Shown: piece by piece, positions 8,767-17,333 of the stretch | Numbering within the stretch: position 1 is the first letter of the stretch | How the letters are laid out: each line of letters starts with the position of its first letter | Source: Candidatus Lambdaproteobacteria bacterium | Lineage (GTDB): Bacteria; SAR324; JACQKK01 | Assembly (NCBI GenBank): GCA_016204605.1 | Contig: JACQKK010000046.1 | Location: 1-47,942 of the forward strand | Direction: 5' to 3' | Length of the DNA stretch: 47,942 bases | Translations under genes and position numbers: made by a program | The notes under the pieces: generated by a model | Database searches by the model: none | What the model saw: the letters and a program-made list of their open reading frames with translations, nothing else | What the model was told of the DNA's origin: nothing

Positions 8767-9633
8767 CTATTCGGGCGCTTGCCGCGCCACCACCCCCCGG
8801 AGGAACTTCAGGAACGGCTCCCGGAATTCCTTGCGGAGCAGGCCGTATTCCACTATCGCCTCCAGGAAGCCCTGGGGCGAGCCCAGGTCGAGCAGCTTGC
8901 CTTCGAAGCGCTTCACCACCACCAGGCCCTTGCCGGCGAGGTAGTTGATCGCCGCCGTCTGGGTGAACTCGGCCGTGAGGGGCCCTTTGGGGTGCGACCG
9001 GCGCAGCGCGGCGAAGAGGTCGGGCGTGTAGAGATAGCGCCCGAAGCCCACCAGCCGGCTCGGCTCGGTGCCCTTGGGCGGCTTCTCCACCATCGCCCGC
9101 ACCACTTCGACGCCGTCGTTCATCCGCGTATCGACCACGCCGAACCGGGAGATGTCGCCCTCGGGAATCTCGCGGCAGGCCAGCACGGTATGGCCCGTCT
9201 TCCGGTACACCTCGATCAGTTGGCCGGAGAGGGACGGTCCCGTCACCAGCACGTCATCGGGGTAGGCCACCACGAACGGCGAATCGCCCACGAACGGCTC
9301 GACCAGCATCAGCGCGTTGCCGGTGCCCAGCATGTTCCGCTGGCGCTGGAAGAACAGGTTGGCCTCGACCGGCTCGATCTGGCGGAGCTTCTCCTCCACC
9401 CCGCTGGCGGTGAAGGTCGATTCCAGCTCCACCTCCCGGTCGAAGTAGTCCTCGAGCGCCTTCTTGCGCCGGGAGGTCACGATCAGGATGTCCTGGATGC
9501 CGGCCTCCAGCATCTCCCTGACGATGAGATCGATCGCCGGCGTGTCGATCAGCGGAAACATCTCCTTGGGGATGGTCTTGGAAGCGGGCAGGAAGCGCGT
9601 GCCATAGCCGGCCGCGAGAATGACGCCTTTCAT
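8767..9633 (-). CDS. galU: UTP-glucose-1-phosphate uridylyltransferase
   Basis: A 288-residue nucleotidyltransferase making UDP-glucose for envelope polysaccharides and glycolipids. The N-terminal nucleotide-binding motif LAAGYGTRFLP (6-16) is followed by the KTIPKEMFPLIDTP signature of bacterial GalU. ATG at 9633 is preferred over the ATG two codons earlier (9639) because AAGGA lies eight bases before the former and only two before the latter. It is convergent with prmA-xseB and monocistronic here. Confidence 0.95.
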   Translation of the reverse strand: MKGVILAAGYGTRFLPASKTIPKEMFPLIDTPAIDLIVREMLEAGIQDILIVTSRRKKALEDYFDREVELESTFTASGVEEKLRQIEPVEANLFFQRQRNMLGTGNALMLVEPFVGDSPFVVAYPDDVLVTGPSLSGQLIEVYRKTGHTVLACREIPEGDISRFGVVDTRMNDGVEVVRAMVEKPPKGTEPSRLVGFGRYLYTPDLFAALRRSHPKGPLTAEFTQTAAINYLAGKGLVVVKRFEGKLLDLGSPQGFLEAIVEYGLLRKEFREPFLKFLRGVVARQAPE

Positions 9634-9827
9634 CTGCATCGTCCTTGTCTGGGGCGCGGCCGGAGCAGCCTCGCCGGGTGACCGCCGCGGGTCGCTTCCC
9701 CGGCGGCGAGCCCGCATCCAGCGGTGCACGCGAGGCAACCGAAAATCGCCGTGTGCTCGTGCGGCGCGCTCCTGTCGGCGCGCTGCTCGAGGCTCGGTCC
9801 GGCCGGAGCGGACAGCCTTGACCGGGG

Positions 9828-10034
9828 TCAGAACGTGAGCCCGTGGCCGCTCAGCAGGCAGATCGCGCTGCCCACGACATCGTCCTCCCTGCGCGGAAAC
9901 GGAGCGGTCACGGTCGTGGGATCGCACCCGACGCGCTTCAGCGCCATCGGCATGCCCGCGCCCCGGACGGTCGCCCGAGTGAGGACCGCCAGGGTCGACA
10001 GCGCGACCGTCCGGCCCGGGTGCATCCGGCCCAT
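9828..10034 (-). pseudogene. MgtE-like transporter C-terminal relic
   Basis: About 68 codons ending in TGA read like the last transmembrane segments of an MgtE magnesium channel. The alignable part is ALKRVGCDPTTVTAPF followed by DDVVG, matching the family pattern LLKRLGxDPAxxSGPF...TDVVG. Nothing homologous is found upstream, where a complete gene would need roughly 380 more residues, and the last helix is poorly hydrophobic. I read it as a decayed fragment. The assignment rests on one conserved block and could be coincidence. The rest of this 540-base gap shows no gene. Confidence 0.42.
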
Positions 10035-10176
10035 CAGAAGCGATGCCCCGACCGTGGGCCCGCCCGCAAGAATTATGGCAAATTTTCCGCCCACACTCAA
10101 AAGCGAGGGTGACCTCGCGCTGCCGCCGCCGCAGGCGTGCGTGCTCGGCCGGCGGCGCTGGTTTTCGGGGAGCGCG

Positions 10177-10956
10177 TCAGGACTTGTGGAGCACCAGGTT
10201 GCGGTAGAACGCCTCCGCGGCGCTCTTGGTGTCGTTCGAATCGATCTGGATGCCGACCACCGCCTTCCGGGTCGGCGCCTTGCCGAACACCCGGCGGTAA
10301 TCCGCCAGGATGTTGCGGCGCTCGGTGAGCCAGACGCCCGCGCCATCGCCCTTGGCCGTACGCAGGATCAGGTAGCGCGAGTCCTCGCGCTGGGTGCTCG
10401 TGAGCGGGGTGTCCTTGGGTCCGTCGTTCTCCCAGAGGTAGCACAGCGATTCGAAGCCGCGCAGCCCGGGATTGACGATGACGCACACCGACCCGGCCTG
10501 GTCGTCCCGTTCCCGCACCCGCACGTCGCCCCCCGTCGGGAGTCGCGTCACCTTCCATTCCCAGCTCAGGATCGGGTACTCGCTGAGCAGGAACTCGCGG
10601 GTGGAGCCGACCGAGAAGGAGTTGTCCGCGCCGCTCTTCACGTGCAGGTGGTGATCCTGCGCGCCATTCCAGACGAATTGGTAAAAGTACGTGTCGCCGG
10701 AGCCGAACACGGGGGAGAACTTGCGGGCGTCCCAATCGGGGATGACCTCGTTGGCGGGGTACGTCTTCTCGTACCGGTCGAGGCGCAGCGCTTCCTGTGC
10801 CGGCGCGGGCGCCGCCAGAGCGGCCCACACGGGCAGCAGCGCCAGCCACGGCACCCCCCGGCGGATCGGCCGGCGCACCGTGCACCGGATCGGCCGGCGG
10901 GCCGCCCCGCAGACCCTCCCACGCAGGCGCCCGGCCTGGCCGTTCATCTCCCCCAT
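10177..10956 (-). CDS. Secreted DUF3047 family protein
   Basis: A 259-residue protein with an arginine-rich n-region, a hydrophobic stretch (WLALLPVWAALAAPAPA) and a likely signal cleavage at AQE, so it is predicted periplasmic. The mature part matches the DUF3047 pattern as I recall it: DARKFSPVFGSGDTYF, YPILSWEWKV, and late IGIQ-like/DSNDT segments. The family's biochemical role is unknown. An ATG at 10947 directly after GGGGAG is an alternative start three codons later. It stands alone between an MgtE-like relic and a small membrane-protein gene. Confidence 0.75.
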   Translation of the reverse strand: MGEMNGQAGRLRGRVCGAARRPIRCTVRRPIRRGVPWLALLPVWAALAAPAPAQEALRLDRYEKTYPANEVIPDWDARKFSPVFGSGDTYFYQFVWNGAQDHHLHVKSGADNSFSVGSTREFLLSEYPILSWEWKVTRLPTGGDVRVRERDDQAGSVCVIVNPGLRGFESLCYLWENDGPKDTPLTSTQREDSRYLILRTAKGDGAGVWLTERRNILADYRRVFGKAPTRKAVVGIQIDSNDTKSAAEAFYRNLVLHKS

Positions 10957-11035
10957 CCTCGTTCTCCATGGCGATGCGATTGTGATGCGATGGTGCGGCG
11001 CGCGACTTTCGGCCGCGGCGCGGGAGCGGCCGGGC

Positions 11036-11338
11036 TCACGCGTCGCGCAGGCCGCGGATCAGGAAGAACAGCCCCAAGCCGGCCGCCACGAACGCGCATG
11101 CCCAGATCAGCCAGCCCACCACGCCCCGCAGCACCCACACCACCACCGCCAGCAGGATGGCGAGCGCGCCCTCGGTGTAGTTCTTCCTGTAGAGTTGGTA
11201 GAACCCATAGGCGATGATGGCGATCGGCGCCACGGGCGGGACGACGAAGCTGAGCAGCACCAGCACGGCGCTCGCCAGCAGCAGGGCCAAGCCGCGGCTG
11301 CGGTCCTGCTCGGCGGGAGTGGTCAGGTCGAGGATCAT
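11036..11338 (-). CDS. Small integral membrane protein, function unknown
   Basis: A 100-residue protein with three or four predicted membrane helices: ALLLASAVLVLLSFVVPPVA, PIAIIAYGFYQLY, GALAILLAVVVWVLRGVVGW and WACAFVAAGLGLFFLIRG. The short hydrophilic N terminus (MILDLTTPAEQDRSRG) suggests the start at 11338; no strong ribosome site is visible there. I recognise no family. It is divergent from the ThyX-like gene, with 254 bases between them. Confidence 0.55.
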   Translation of the reverse strand: MILDLTTPAEQDRSRGLALLLASAVLVLLSFVVPPVAPIAIIAYGFYQLYRKNYTEGALAILLAVVVWVLRGVVGWLIWACAFVAAGLGLFFLIRGLRDA

Positions 11339-11592
11339 GCCCGGTCGGTGCGTGGCTGGGTCGGAGACGGACGGGCGGCCGCCTCGCGGCGACGCCCCCG
11401 GCCCCGGGGCGGTTCGGCGGGAGGGGCAAGATCGCCGCGCCTGCCGGCGCGCGAGGGCGGCGGCCGCCAATCGGCCACAGCCGTGCTTCCCCGCGCTCGA
11501 CGGCCATCATGAACACAATGGCGCGCCGTTGACAACACGGCTGTCGCACTCCGTCCACGGCCTCGGCGCGCCCCCCTTTCGAGTCGCAACGC

Positions 11593-13278
11593 ATGACGGG
11601 AACCAGCCAGGCCTTGACCGGGGAGGAGCGCGCGCTCCTCGCGCCCTATGTCACCGACACCGAAGGTCCGGTGTTCGCGCTGACGAACCTGCCCGAGGTG
11701 ATCAAGGGCGCGCTGTTCTCGCGCTACTCCCGCTCCGCCAAGGGGCTGCGGCGCCTGCTGCTCGACGAGTTCATCCAGGGCCGGCAGGCGGAGTTCGCGG
11801 CGCTGGCCGGGAGCGCGGGCGGCGCCGCGGCCCCGGCGACCGGCGCGACGCTGGCGCTGGCCAAGGCACAGGACTTCTACGACCGCATCCTCGACGGCTA
11901 CGGCGACGACTCGATCGGCGAGCTGGGCGGCGCGCACGTGGCGCTGGAGGGCGTCTCCATGATCGCCACCAAGCTGCTGGAGGACGCGCGCATCGGCGGC
12001 TCCCCCCTCGAAAAGTCCACCCGCTACGTCTCCTTCGCCGAGCAGCACGGGGGCGACTTCCTGTTCCTCAAGGAGCCGACCCTGCTGGCCTCCCGCCACG
12101 GGGCGGCCTTTCTCGCCACCTGCCGGGCCCTGTTCGAGACCTACCGCGACCTGCTCCCGCCCATGACGGCGCATATCGAGCGGGCGGCGCCGCGGCCACC
12201 GGAGACGAGCGAAGCGGCCTGGCAGCGCTCCGTGCGGGCGCGGGCCTACGATGCGCTGCGCGGCCTGCTGCCGGCGGCGACGCTCACCAACATGGGCATC
12301 TACGGCAACGGCCGCTTCTGGGAAAGCCTGCTGATGCGGCTCCACCTCTCCCCGCTGGCCGAGCTGCGCGGCCTGGCCCCGGCGCTGCAGGGCGAGCTGG
12401 ACAAGGTCATCCCCTCCTTCGTGCGGCGCGGGCACCCCAGCCATCCCCACTTCGCGGGCTTCCGCGAGCACGCCGCCCGCGAGGGTGCACGTCTGGCGGC
12501 GCTCGCCGTCGACGCGTCCGCGGCCGTGGCGCGCGCATACCACCCGGGGCCGCCGCGCAGCGTCGAGCTGATCGGCCACGATCCCGCCGCCGAGACGGAG
12601 GTGCTGGCCGCGCTCGCCTATCCCCACGGCGACCGGCCGCTCGCCGCCTTGCGGCGCTGGGCCGAGGCGCTGCCCGAAGGCGCGCGCGCGCGGCTGTTCG
12701 CCGACCTGGCCGCCTTGCGCGGCAACCGGCGCCACAAGCCGCCGCGCGCCTTCGAGCTGGCGTACTACACGTTCGACCTGCTGGGCGATTTCGGCATGTA
12801 CCGCGACCTGCACCGCCACCGCATGCTGACCCAGCAGCGGCAGCCGCTTTCGACCCGCCACGGCTACACGCTGCCCGAGGAGGTGGGCGCCGCCGGCCTC
12901 GCGGCGCCGTTCGAGGCGGCCATGACCCGCGCGGCCGAGACCTACGAGGCGATCCGGGCCGACCACCCCGCCGAGGCGCAGTACGTCGTGCCGATGGCTT
13001 ACCGCATCCGCTGGATGATGCGGGTCAACCTGCGGGCGCTGATCTGGCTGGTCGAGCTGCGCAGCACGCCCCAGGGCCATCCCGCCTACCGCCGCATGGC
13101 GCAGGAGCTCTACCGGCGCGTGGCGGAGGTGCACCCGCGCCTGGCGGTGCTGTTCCGGTTCGTCGATCTGAACGCGTATCCGCTCGGCCGGCTCGCCGCC
13201 GAGGAGCGCAACGAACAGCGCGATGGGCAGCGCAGCGAGCAGCGGGGCGGAAACCGCGAAGGGGGCGATCCGCCCTGA
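11593..13278 (+). CDS. Tandem ThyX-like protein (FAD-dependent thymidylate synthase family)
   Basis: A 561-residue protein, over twice the usual ThyX length (about 220-250). The N-terminal half has FSRYSRSAKGLRRL and, at 140-147, EKSTRYVS, resembling the substrate-binding end of a ThyX core. The C-terminal half carries RHRMLTQQRQPLSTR at 408-422. The canonical motif is RHR-x7-S; here nine residues separate RHR from Ser420. It therefore looks like two fused ThyX domains with a stretched signature in the second. Whether it makes dTMP or only keeps the fold is uncertain. It is convergent with the PRPP synthetase-like gene 12 bases away. The last 25 residues are Gln/Arg/Gly-rich and non-conserved. 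Confidence 0.8.
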   Translation: MTGTSQALTGEERALLAPYVTDTEGPVFALTNLPEVIKGALFSRYSRSAKGLRRLLLDEFIQGRQAEFAALAGSAGGAAAPATGATLALAKAQDFYDRILDGYGDDSIGELGGAHVALEGVSMIATKLLEDARIGGSPLEKSTRYVSFAEQHGGDFLFLKEPTLLASRHGAAFLATCRALFETYRDLLPPMTAHIERAAPRPPETSEAAWQRSVRARAYDALRGLLPAATLTNMGIYGNGRFWESLLMRLHLSPLAELRGLAPALQGELDKVIPSFVRRGHPSHPHFAGFREHAAREGARLAALAVDASAAVARAYHPGPPRSVELIGHDPAAETEVLAALAYPHGDRPLAALRRWAEALPEGARARLFADLAALRGNRRHKPPRAFELAYYTFDLLGDFGMYRDLHRHRMLTQQRQPLSTRHGYTLPEEVGAAGLAAPFEAAMTRAAETYEAIRADHPAEAQYVVPMAYRIRWMMRVNLRALIWLVELRSTPQGHPAYRRMAQELYRRVAEVHPRLAVLFRFVDLNAYPLGRLAAEERNEQRDGQRSEQRGGNREGGDPP

Positions 13279-13290
13279 GGCGGGCGGGAC

Positions 13291-14523
13291 CTAGGGTTTG
13301 CGCAGGGGCAGGGCGAGCTGGTTGGGCTCGTTGCGGTTGCGGCGCACGTTCTTGCTCGAGTACTCGAGCCGGTAGTGCTGGTCGGCGAAGGGTACGCTCT
13401 GGGCGCCGTAGCGTTCCGCGGGCGGCTGCCCCTGCTCCAGGCAGTGTACCAGCGCGTCGGCGATCCAGTTCTCGATCTTCATCACCACCATCTTGCGCCG
13501 CAGCCGGCCCTGGTCGTCGCGGTTGAGGACGTTGGGCAGGGTGTTGGTGGTGATGAACTCCGTCAGGTAGGCCGAGTTCAGGTTCTCGCGCCCCTCGGGC
13601 GAGATGTAGGTGTGGGTGCAGTAGAAGTAGATGTTCTCGGGGCGGGTGGCAGGGTTCTCCGCCAGCAGCTTGATGGCCGTGGCGATGGTGCCGCCGGTGC
13701 GCACCATGTCGTCGAGGATGAACACCTCCCGGCCGCGCAGCAGGGTGAGGTCCTCGCCCGCCGTGGTGAGCTCCACCGTGCGCTGGCCGAGGCGGGTCTT
13801 CTCCAGCACCACCAGCACCGCCTCGCGCAGCCCGGTGAACTCGCGCACGCGCGCCACGAAGGCGGCGGCCCCCCGGTCGGGCGCCACGAACCCCAGGTTG
13901 GCCCCGTTGCGGTCCAGCGAGACCGAGCGCTGGATCAGGTTGGCCACGATGTGCGCGATATCCAGGTTGATGAACGGCGGCTGCTCGCCGTGGTGCGAGA
14001 ACACGTCGCGGTAGATCTGCGCGAGCACGTCGGGCTTGTGGTTGTGCACCGTCACCACCTGGTCCACGCCGGCGGTCATCAGCATGCGGGCATAGAGCTG
14101 GGCCGAGAAGGGCTGCCCATCGAACTTCTTGCGCGCCTCGGGCGAGTTCATCTGCGGATGGTCGGTGAAGTGGGGGCCCCGATCCTGCGCCGAAAAGAAC
14201 AGGTCCGGCTCCACCAGCACCACGCGCTCGGCGCCGTTCTCCTTGGCCGCCGAGGCGATCAGCAGGTTGCGCATCGCCAGCTCGACCCGGGTGTGCTGGG
14301 GGGAGGAGGTGGAGATCACGTACACGCGCTTGCCCTGCAGCCCGCGGCCGATGTTCAGCAGGTCGTGCTCGTCCACCAGGAAGCGCGGGCAGAACTCGGT
14401 GTTCGCGAACGTCTTGAGCGAGATCAGATCCGAGATGTCGATGGTCTGGCCGAAGTTGTGCGCCACGTCGAGCCCGAACGAGGCATCGGTCCAGTTGGAG
14501 ACCACGACGGTATCGGCGGACAT
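13291..14523 (-). CDS. Divergent ribose-phosphate pyrophosphokinase (PRPP synthetase-like)
   Basis: A 410-residue protein with the phosphoribosyltransferase fold. The PRPP loop reads FILDDMVRTGGTIATA (about 266-281), matching DDxxxTGGT of Prs enzymes. A flexible-loop equivalent, LEKTRLGQRTVE, comes about 30 residues earlier, and the metal/ATP region contains HNHKPDV. At 410 residues it is about 90 longer than standard Prs (about 315), with an extended C terminus rich in Asn/Arg. ATG 14523 begins at conserved sequence; the upstream extension is GC shadow. It lies beside purD on the same strand, consistent with purine or nucleotide supply, since PRPP starts that pathway. Confidence 0.82.
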   Translation of the reverse strand: MSADTVVVSNWTDASFGLDVAHNFGQTIDISDLISLKTFANTEFCPRFLVDEHDLLNIGRGLQGKRVYVISTSSPQHTRVELAMRNLLIASAAKENGAERVVLVEPDLFFSAQDRGPHFTDHPQMNSPEARKKFDGQPFSAQLYARMLMTAGVDQVVTVHNHKPDVLAQIYRDVFSHHGEQPPFINLDIAHIVANLIQRSVSLDRNGANLGFVAPDRGAAAFVARVREFTGLREAVLVVLEKTRLGQRTVELTTAGEDLTLLRGREVFILDDMVRTGGTIATAIKLLAENPATRPENIYFYCTHTYISPEGRENLNSAYLTEFITTNTLPNVLNRDDQGRLRRKMVVMKIENWIADALVHCLEQGQPPAERYGAQSVPFADQHYRLEYSSKNVRRNRNEPNQLALPLRKP

Positions 14524-14677
14524 GCGCGGAATCCCGGAGGGTTGGAAGCGGCTGTGCGCAGATCGCTCCGGCGCGGCTCGCAGGGCGCGGCGTGAGTGGC
14601 CCAGTGCCCAGGCCGGCTTCCCGTGGCGGCGGCGGGCGCCCACGCCGCACGGTACGGTTGGCACCGCCGATCGATCG

Positions 14678-15970
14678 TCAAGGGCCGGCAGGACCCACGG
14701 ACCGGACTTTGGCGATGCCCTTCTGTCCGATGTCTTTCCGGTAGGACACGCCTTCCCACCCCATTTGTCCCACAAGGGCGTAACCTTTCGCAAGCGCAGC
14801 CTGGAGGCTCGCGTCCCAGGCGGTCACCCCCAGCACGCGCCCGCCGTTGGTGACCCAGCCCCCGTCGGCGAGGGCGGTGCCGGCGTGAAACACGGCGCAG
14901 GTCTCGTTCTCCGCGAGACTCTCCAGCCCATGGATGGGCACCCCCGTGGCGTACTCGCCGGGGTATCCGGCGGAGGCCATCACGATGCAGGCCGCGGCGC
15001 CCGGTCGCCAGCGGGGCCGCTGCGTCGCGCAGCGGCCCTCGACGGCGCCCAGCAGCAGCTCCAGCAGGTCGCTTTCCAGCATGAGCATGAGCGGCTGGCA
15101 CTCGGGATCGCCGAAGCGGCAGTTGTACTCGACGACGCGCGGCTCGCCCCCGGCGATCATCAGCCCGATATACAGCACGCCCCGGTACGGGCGGCCCTCG
15201 GCGGCCATGCCGCGCAGGGTGGGCTCGACGATCGACTCCTGCACCCGGCGCTCCAGCGCGGGGGTGAGGATGGGCGCGGGGCAGTAGGCGCCCATCCCGC
15301 CCGTGTTGGGGCCGCGGTCGCCATCGTGGATGCGCTTGTGATCCTGGCACGCGGGAAAGGTCACGTAGCCCGTCCCGTCGCTGATGCAGAAGTAGGAGGC
15401 CTCCTCGCCGGGCAGGAACGCCTCGATCACCACGCGCGCGCCGGCCTCCCCGAACTCCCGACGCACCATCATCCGCTCCAGCGCCTCCACGGCATCGGCG
15501 CGGTTGGCGCAGATGCTCACGCCCTTGCCGGCCGCCAGCCCGTCGGCCTTGACCACGTACGGGCCCGGCTGCTCGGCGATGTGGGCCCGGGCCGCCTCGA
15601 TGCGGTCGAACACGGCGAAGGGCGCCGAGGGGATGCCGTGGCGCCGCATGAACTCCTTGGCGAAGGACTTGCTGCCCTCGAGCGCCGCCGCCGCGCGGGT
15701 GGGGCCGAACACGCGCAGCCCCCGCGCCAGCAGGGCATCGGCCAGCCCCTCCACCAGCGGGGCCTCGGGCCCGACCACGGTCAGGTCGATCCCTGCCCGG
15801 GCGGCGAACTCGACGATGGCCGCACTGCCCTTGAGCGGGAGGCATTCCGCCAGCCGCGCGATGGCGGCGCTGCCGGGCGCCGCGTAGAGCCGGGTCAGCC
15901 GCGGGCTGCGCGCGAGCTTCCAGGCGAGGGCGTGTTCCCTGCCGCCGCCGCCGACCAGGAGCACCTTCAT
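14678..15970 (-). CDS. purD: Phosphoribosylamine-glycine ligase
   Basis: A 430-residue ATP-grasp enzyme for the second step of de novo purine synthesis, joining glycine to phosphoribosylamine. It begins with the family signature [18 protein letters not shown], has [14 protein letters not shown] near residue 70, [13 protein letters not shown] in the ATP-grasp core and GDPECQPLM in the catalytic C-terminal part. Length is normal. ATG 15970 is the only start that exposes [10 protein letters not shown]; the frame is open upstream without homology. The gene is 154 bases from the Prs-like gene in the same orientation and may be co-transcribed with it. Confidence 0.96.
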   Translation of the reverse strand: MKVLLVGGGGREHALAWKLARSPRLTRLYAAPGSAAIARLAECLPLKGSAAIVEFAARAGIDLTVVGPEAPLVEGLADALLARGLRVFGPTRAAAALEGSKSFAKEFMRRHGIPSAPFAVFDRIEAARAHIAEQPGPYVVKADGLAAGKGVSICANRADAVEALERMMVRREFGEAGARVVIEAFLPGEEASYFCISDGTGYVTFPACQDHKRIHDGDRGPNTGGMGAYCPAPILTPALERRVQESIVEPTLRGMAAEGRPYRGVLYIGLMIAGGEPRVVEYNCRFGDPECQPLMLMLESDLLELLLGAVEGRCATQRPRWRPGAAACIVMASAGYPGEYATGVPIHGLESLAENETCAVFHAGTALADGGWVTNGGRVLGVTAWDASLQAALAKGYALVGQMGWEGVSYRKDIGQKGIAKVRSVGPAGP

Positions 15971-16180
15971 GGGGTCCGGAGTCCTCTGCCGAGTCGAAAC
16001 CGTTATCTGCTCCCGCGGCGTCCAGGGTCCCGGGCGTCGATCTTGCCGCGCGCGCGGGCCCATCCCCTGCGCGCCATGGCCCGCAGCGCATCGAGGCCCG
16101 CAGCGCCGCCTGCCACGTGTAGCAGCTTCCGCGCACGCCGGCAAAGGCAGGGCCGGGTGCGGCGCCGTTTGAAAACAACA

Positions 16181-16270
16181 GCAGATTTCTCGCTCCGCTC
16201 GAAATGACAACTCTTTGTCACCCCGAGCCCTTCGGCAGACTCACGACAGGCGCAGCGAGGGGTCTGCGCT
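16181..16270. repeat. Imperfect inverted repeat, extragenic palindrome type
   Basis: In the 486-base gap between purD and aldolase 1, CAGATTTCTCGCTCCGCTCG...AAATGACA is followed by TGTCACCCCGAGC...GCGCAGCGAGG...GGTCTGCG. The two halves are near reverse complements (AGATTTCTCGCT against AGCGAGGGGTCT; ATGACA against TGTCA). This arrangement is known from small dispersed extragenic elements in GC-rich bacteria. No second copy was found in this window, and the gap has no gene. Confidence 0.55.
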
Positions 16271-16456
16271 TGAATCTTCCGTACACGTGAGCTGACGGGG
16301 TGAATCCGCCGTCCTGGTCGGAGCTCTGGGCGGCATTGGTGCGAATTGGGGATTGCCCGGCACGGCCCGCAGTGCATAAGATCGCGGCACTGCGCGGGCG
16401 GCCCCCCGGGGGCGAACGTCCCGCGAGAACCTCGCACCTGCATAGGGAGCGCACCA

Positions 16457-17245
16457 ATGGCGATCACCGTGAAGAACCGCGCCCGCGAGCGGCTGGAGCA
16501 GGGCGAGCTGTGCCTCGGCATGGGGCTGCGCGTCGCGCGCACCGCGGATATGGCGCTGGTAGTCCACAACTGCGATTTCGACTTCGCGTTCATCGATATG
16601 GAGCACAACGCCATGTCGGTGGATACGGCCACCCAGCTTGCCATCGCCTGCCACGCGGCCGGGGTGACGCCGATCGTGCGGGTGCCGGGCTACGAGCACT
16701 ACCTGGCCACGCGCGTGCTCGACAACGGCGCGATGGGGATCGTGTTCCCGCACGTGGATTCGGCCGAGCAGGCGCGCCAGCTCGTCAGCAACTGCAAGTA
16801 CCCGCCCATGGGCCACCGCTCGGTGGGCAGCCCGTTCCCCCAGCTCGGCTACCAGAGCCTGCCGCTGCCGGAAGCGACGGCGGCGCTCAACGGCTCGACG
16901 CTGATGGTGGTGATGCTCGAATCGCCGGCCGCCATCGAGCAGTGCGATTCCATCGCGGCCGTGGCCGGCGTGGACGTGGTGCTGATCGGCACCAACGACC
17001 TCTGCTACGAGATGGACATCCCGGGCCAGTTCGGCCATGCCCGCGTGAAGGCCGCCTACGAGAGCGTGATCGCCGCGTGCAGGAAGCACAACAAGTGGCC
17101 CGGCGTGGCGGGGGTGCGGGAGGACGAGCTGGTCGAGCGCTACATCCGCATGGGGGGCCAGTTCGTGCTGGCCGCCAACGACATCAGCCTGATCATGGCC
17201 GCCGGGGCCAAGAAGGCCGCCACCCTGCGCGCCATCCAGCGCTGA
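16457..17245 (+). CDS. HpcH/HpaI aldolase family protein 1
   Basis: A 262-residue class II (metal-dependent) aldolase of the HpcH/HpaI family, which cleaves 4-hydroxy-2-oxo acids to pyruvate plus an aldehyde. The catalytic set is intact: His50 in DMEHN, Arg75 in PIVRVPG, and metal ligands Glu155 in MLESP and Asp181 in GTNDL, matching His45, Arg70, Glu149 and Asp175 of E. coli HpcH. ATG 16457 follows AGGGAGC (16444-16450). Two close paralogues follow on the same strand. The substrate is not evident; no aromatic meta-cleavage genes are nearby. Confidence 0.92.
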   Translation: MAITVKNRARERLEQGELCLGMGLRVARTADMALVVHNCDFDFAFIDMEHNAMSVDTATQLAIACHAAGVTPIVRVPGYEHYLATRVLDNGAMGIVFPHVDSAEQARQLVSNCKYPPMGHRSVGSPFPQLGYQSLPLPEATAALNGSTLMVVMLESPAAIEQCDSIAAVAGVDVVLIGTNDLCYEMDIPGQFGHARVKAAYESVIAACRKHNKWPGVAGVREDELVERYIRMGGQFVLAANDISLIMAAGAKKAATLRAIQR

Positions 17246-17333
17246 GGCCGGCCGCGGCTGGCCATGGGCTGCACCGGTGCGGCGCCCCGCCTGCACCCTC
17301 ACCACGTCACCGTTTCCCCAGCGAGGAGCGCGC

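Noticed and set aside
11335..13134. A 599-codon open frame antisense to the ThyX-like gene
   Set aside because: Composition is typical of antisense GC-rich DNA, while the plus strand encodes recognisable ThyX motifs.
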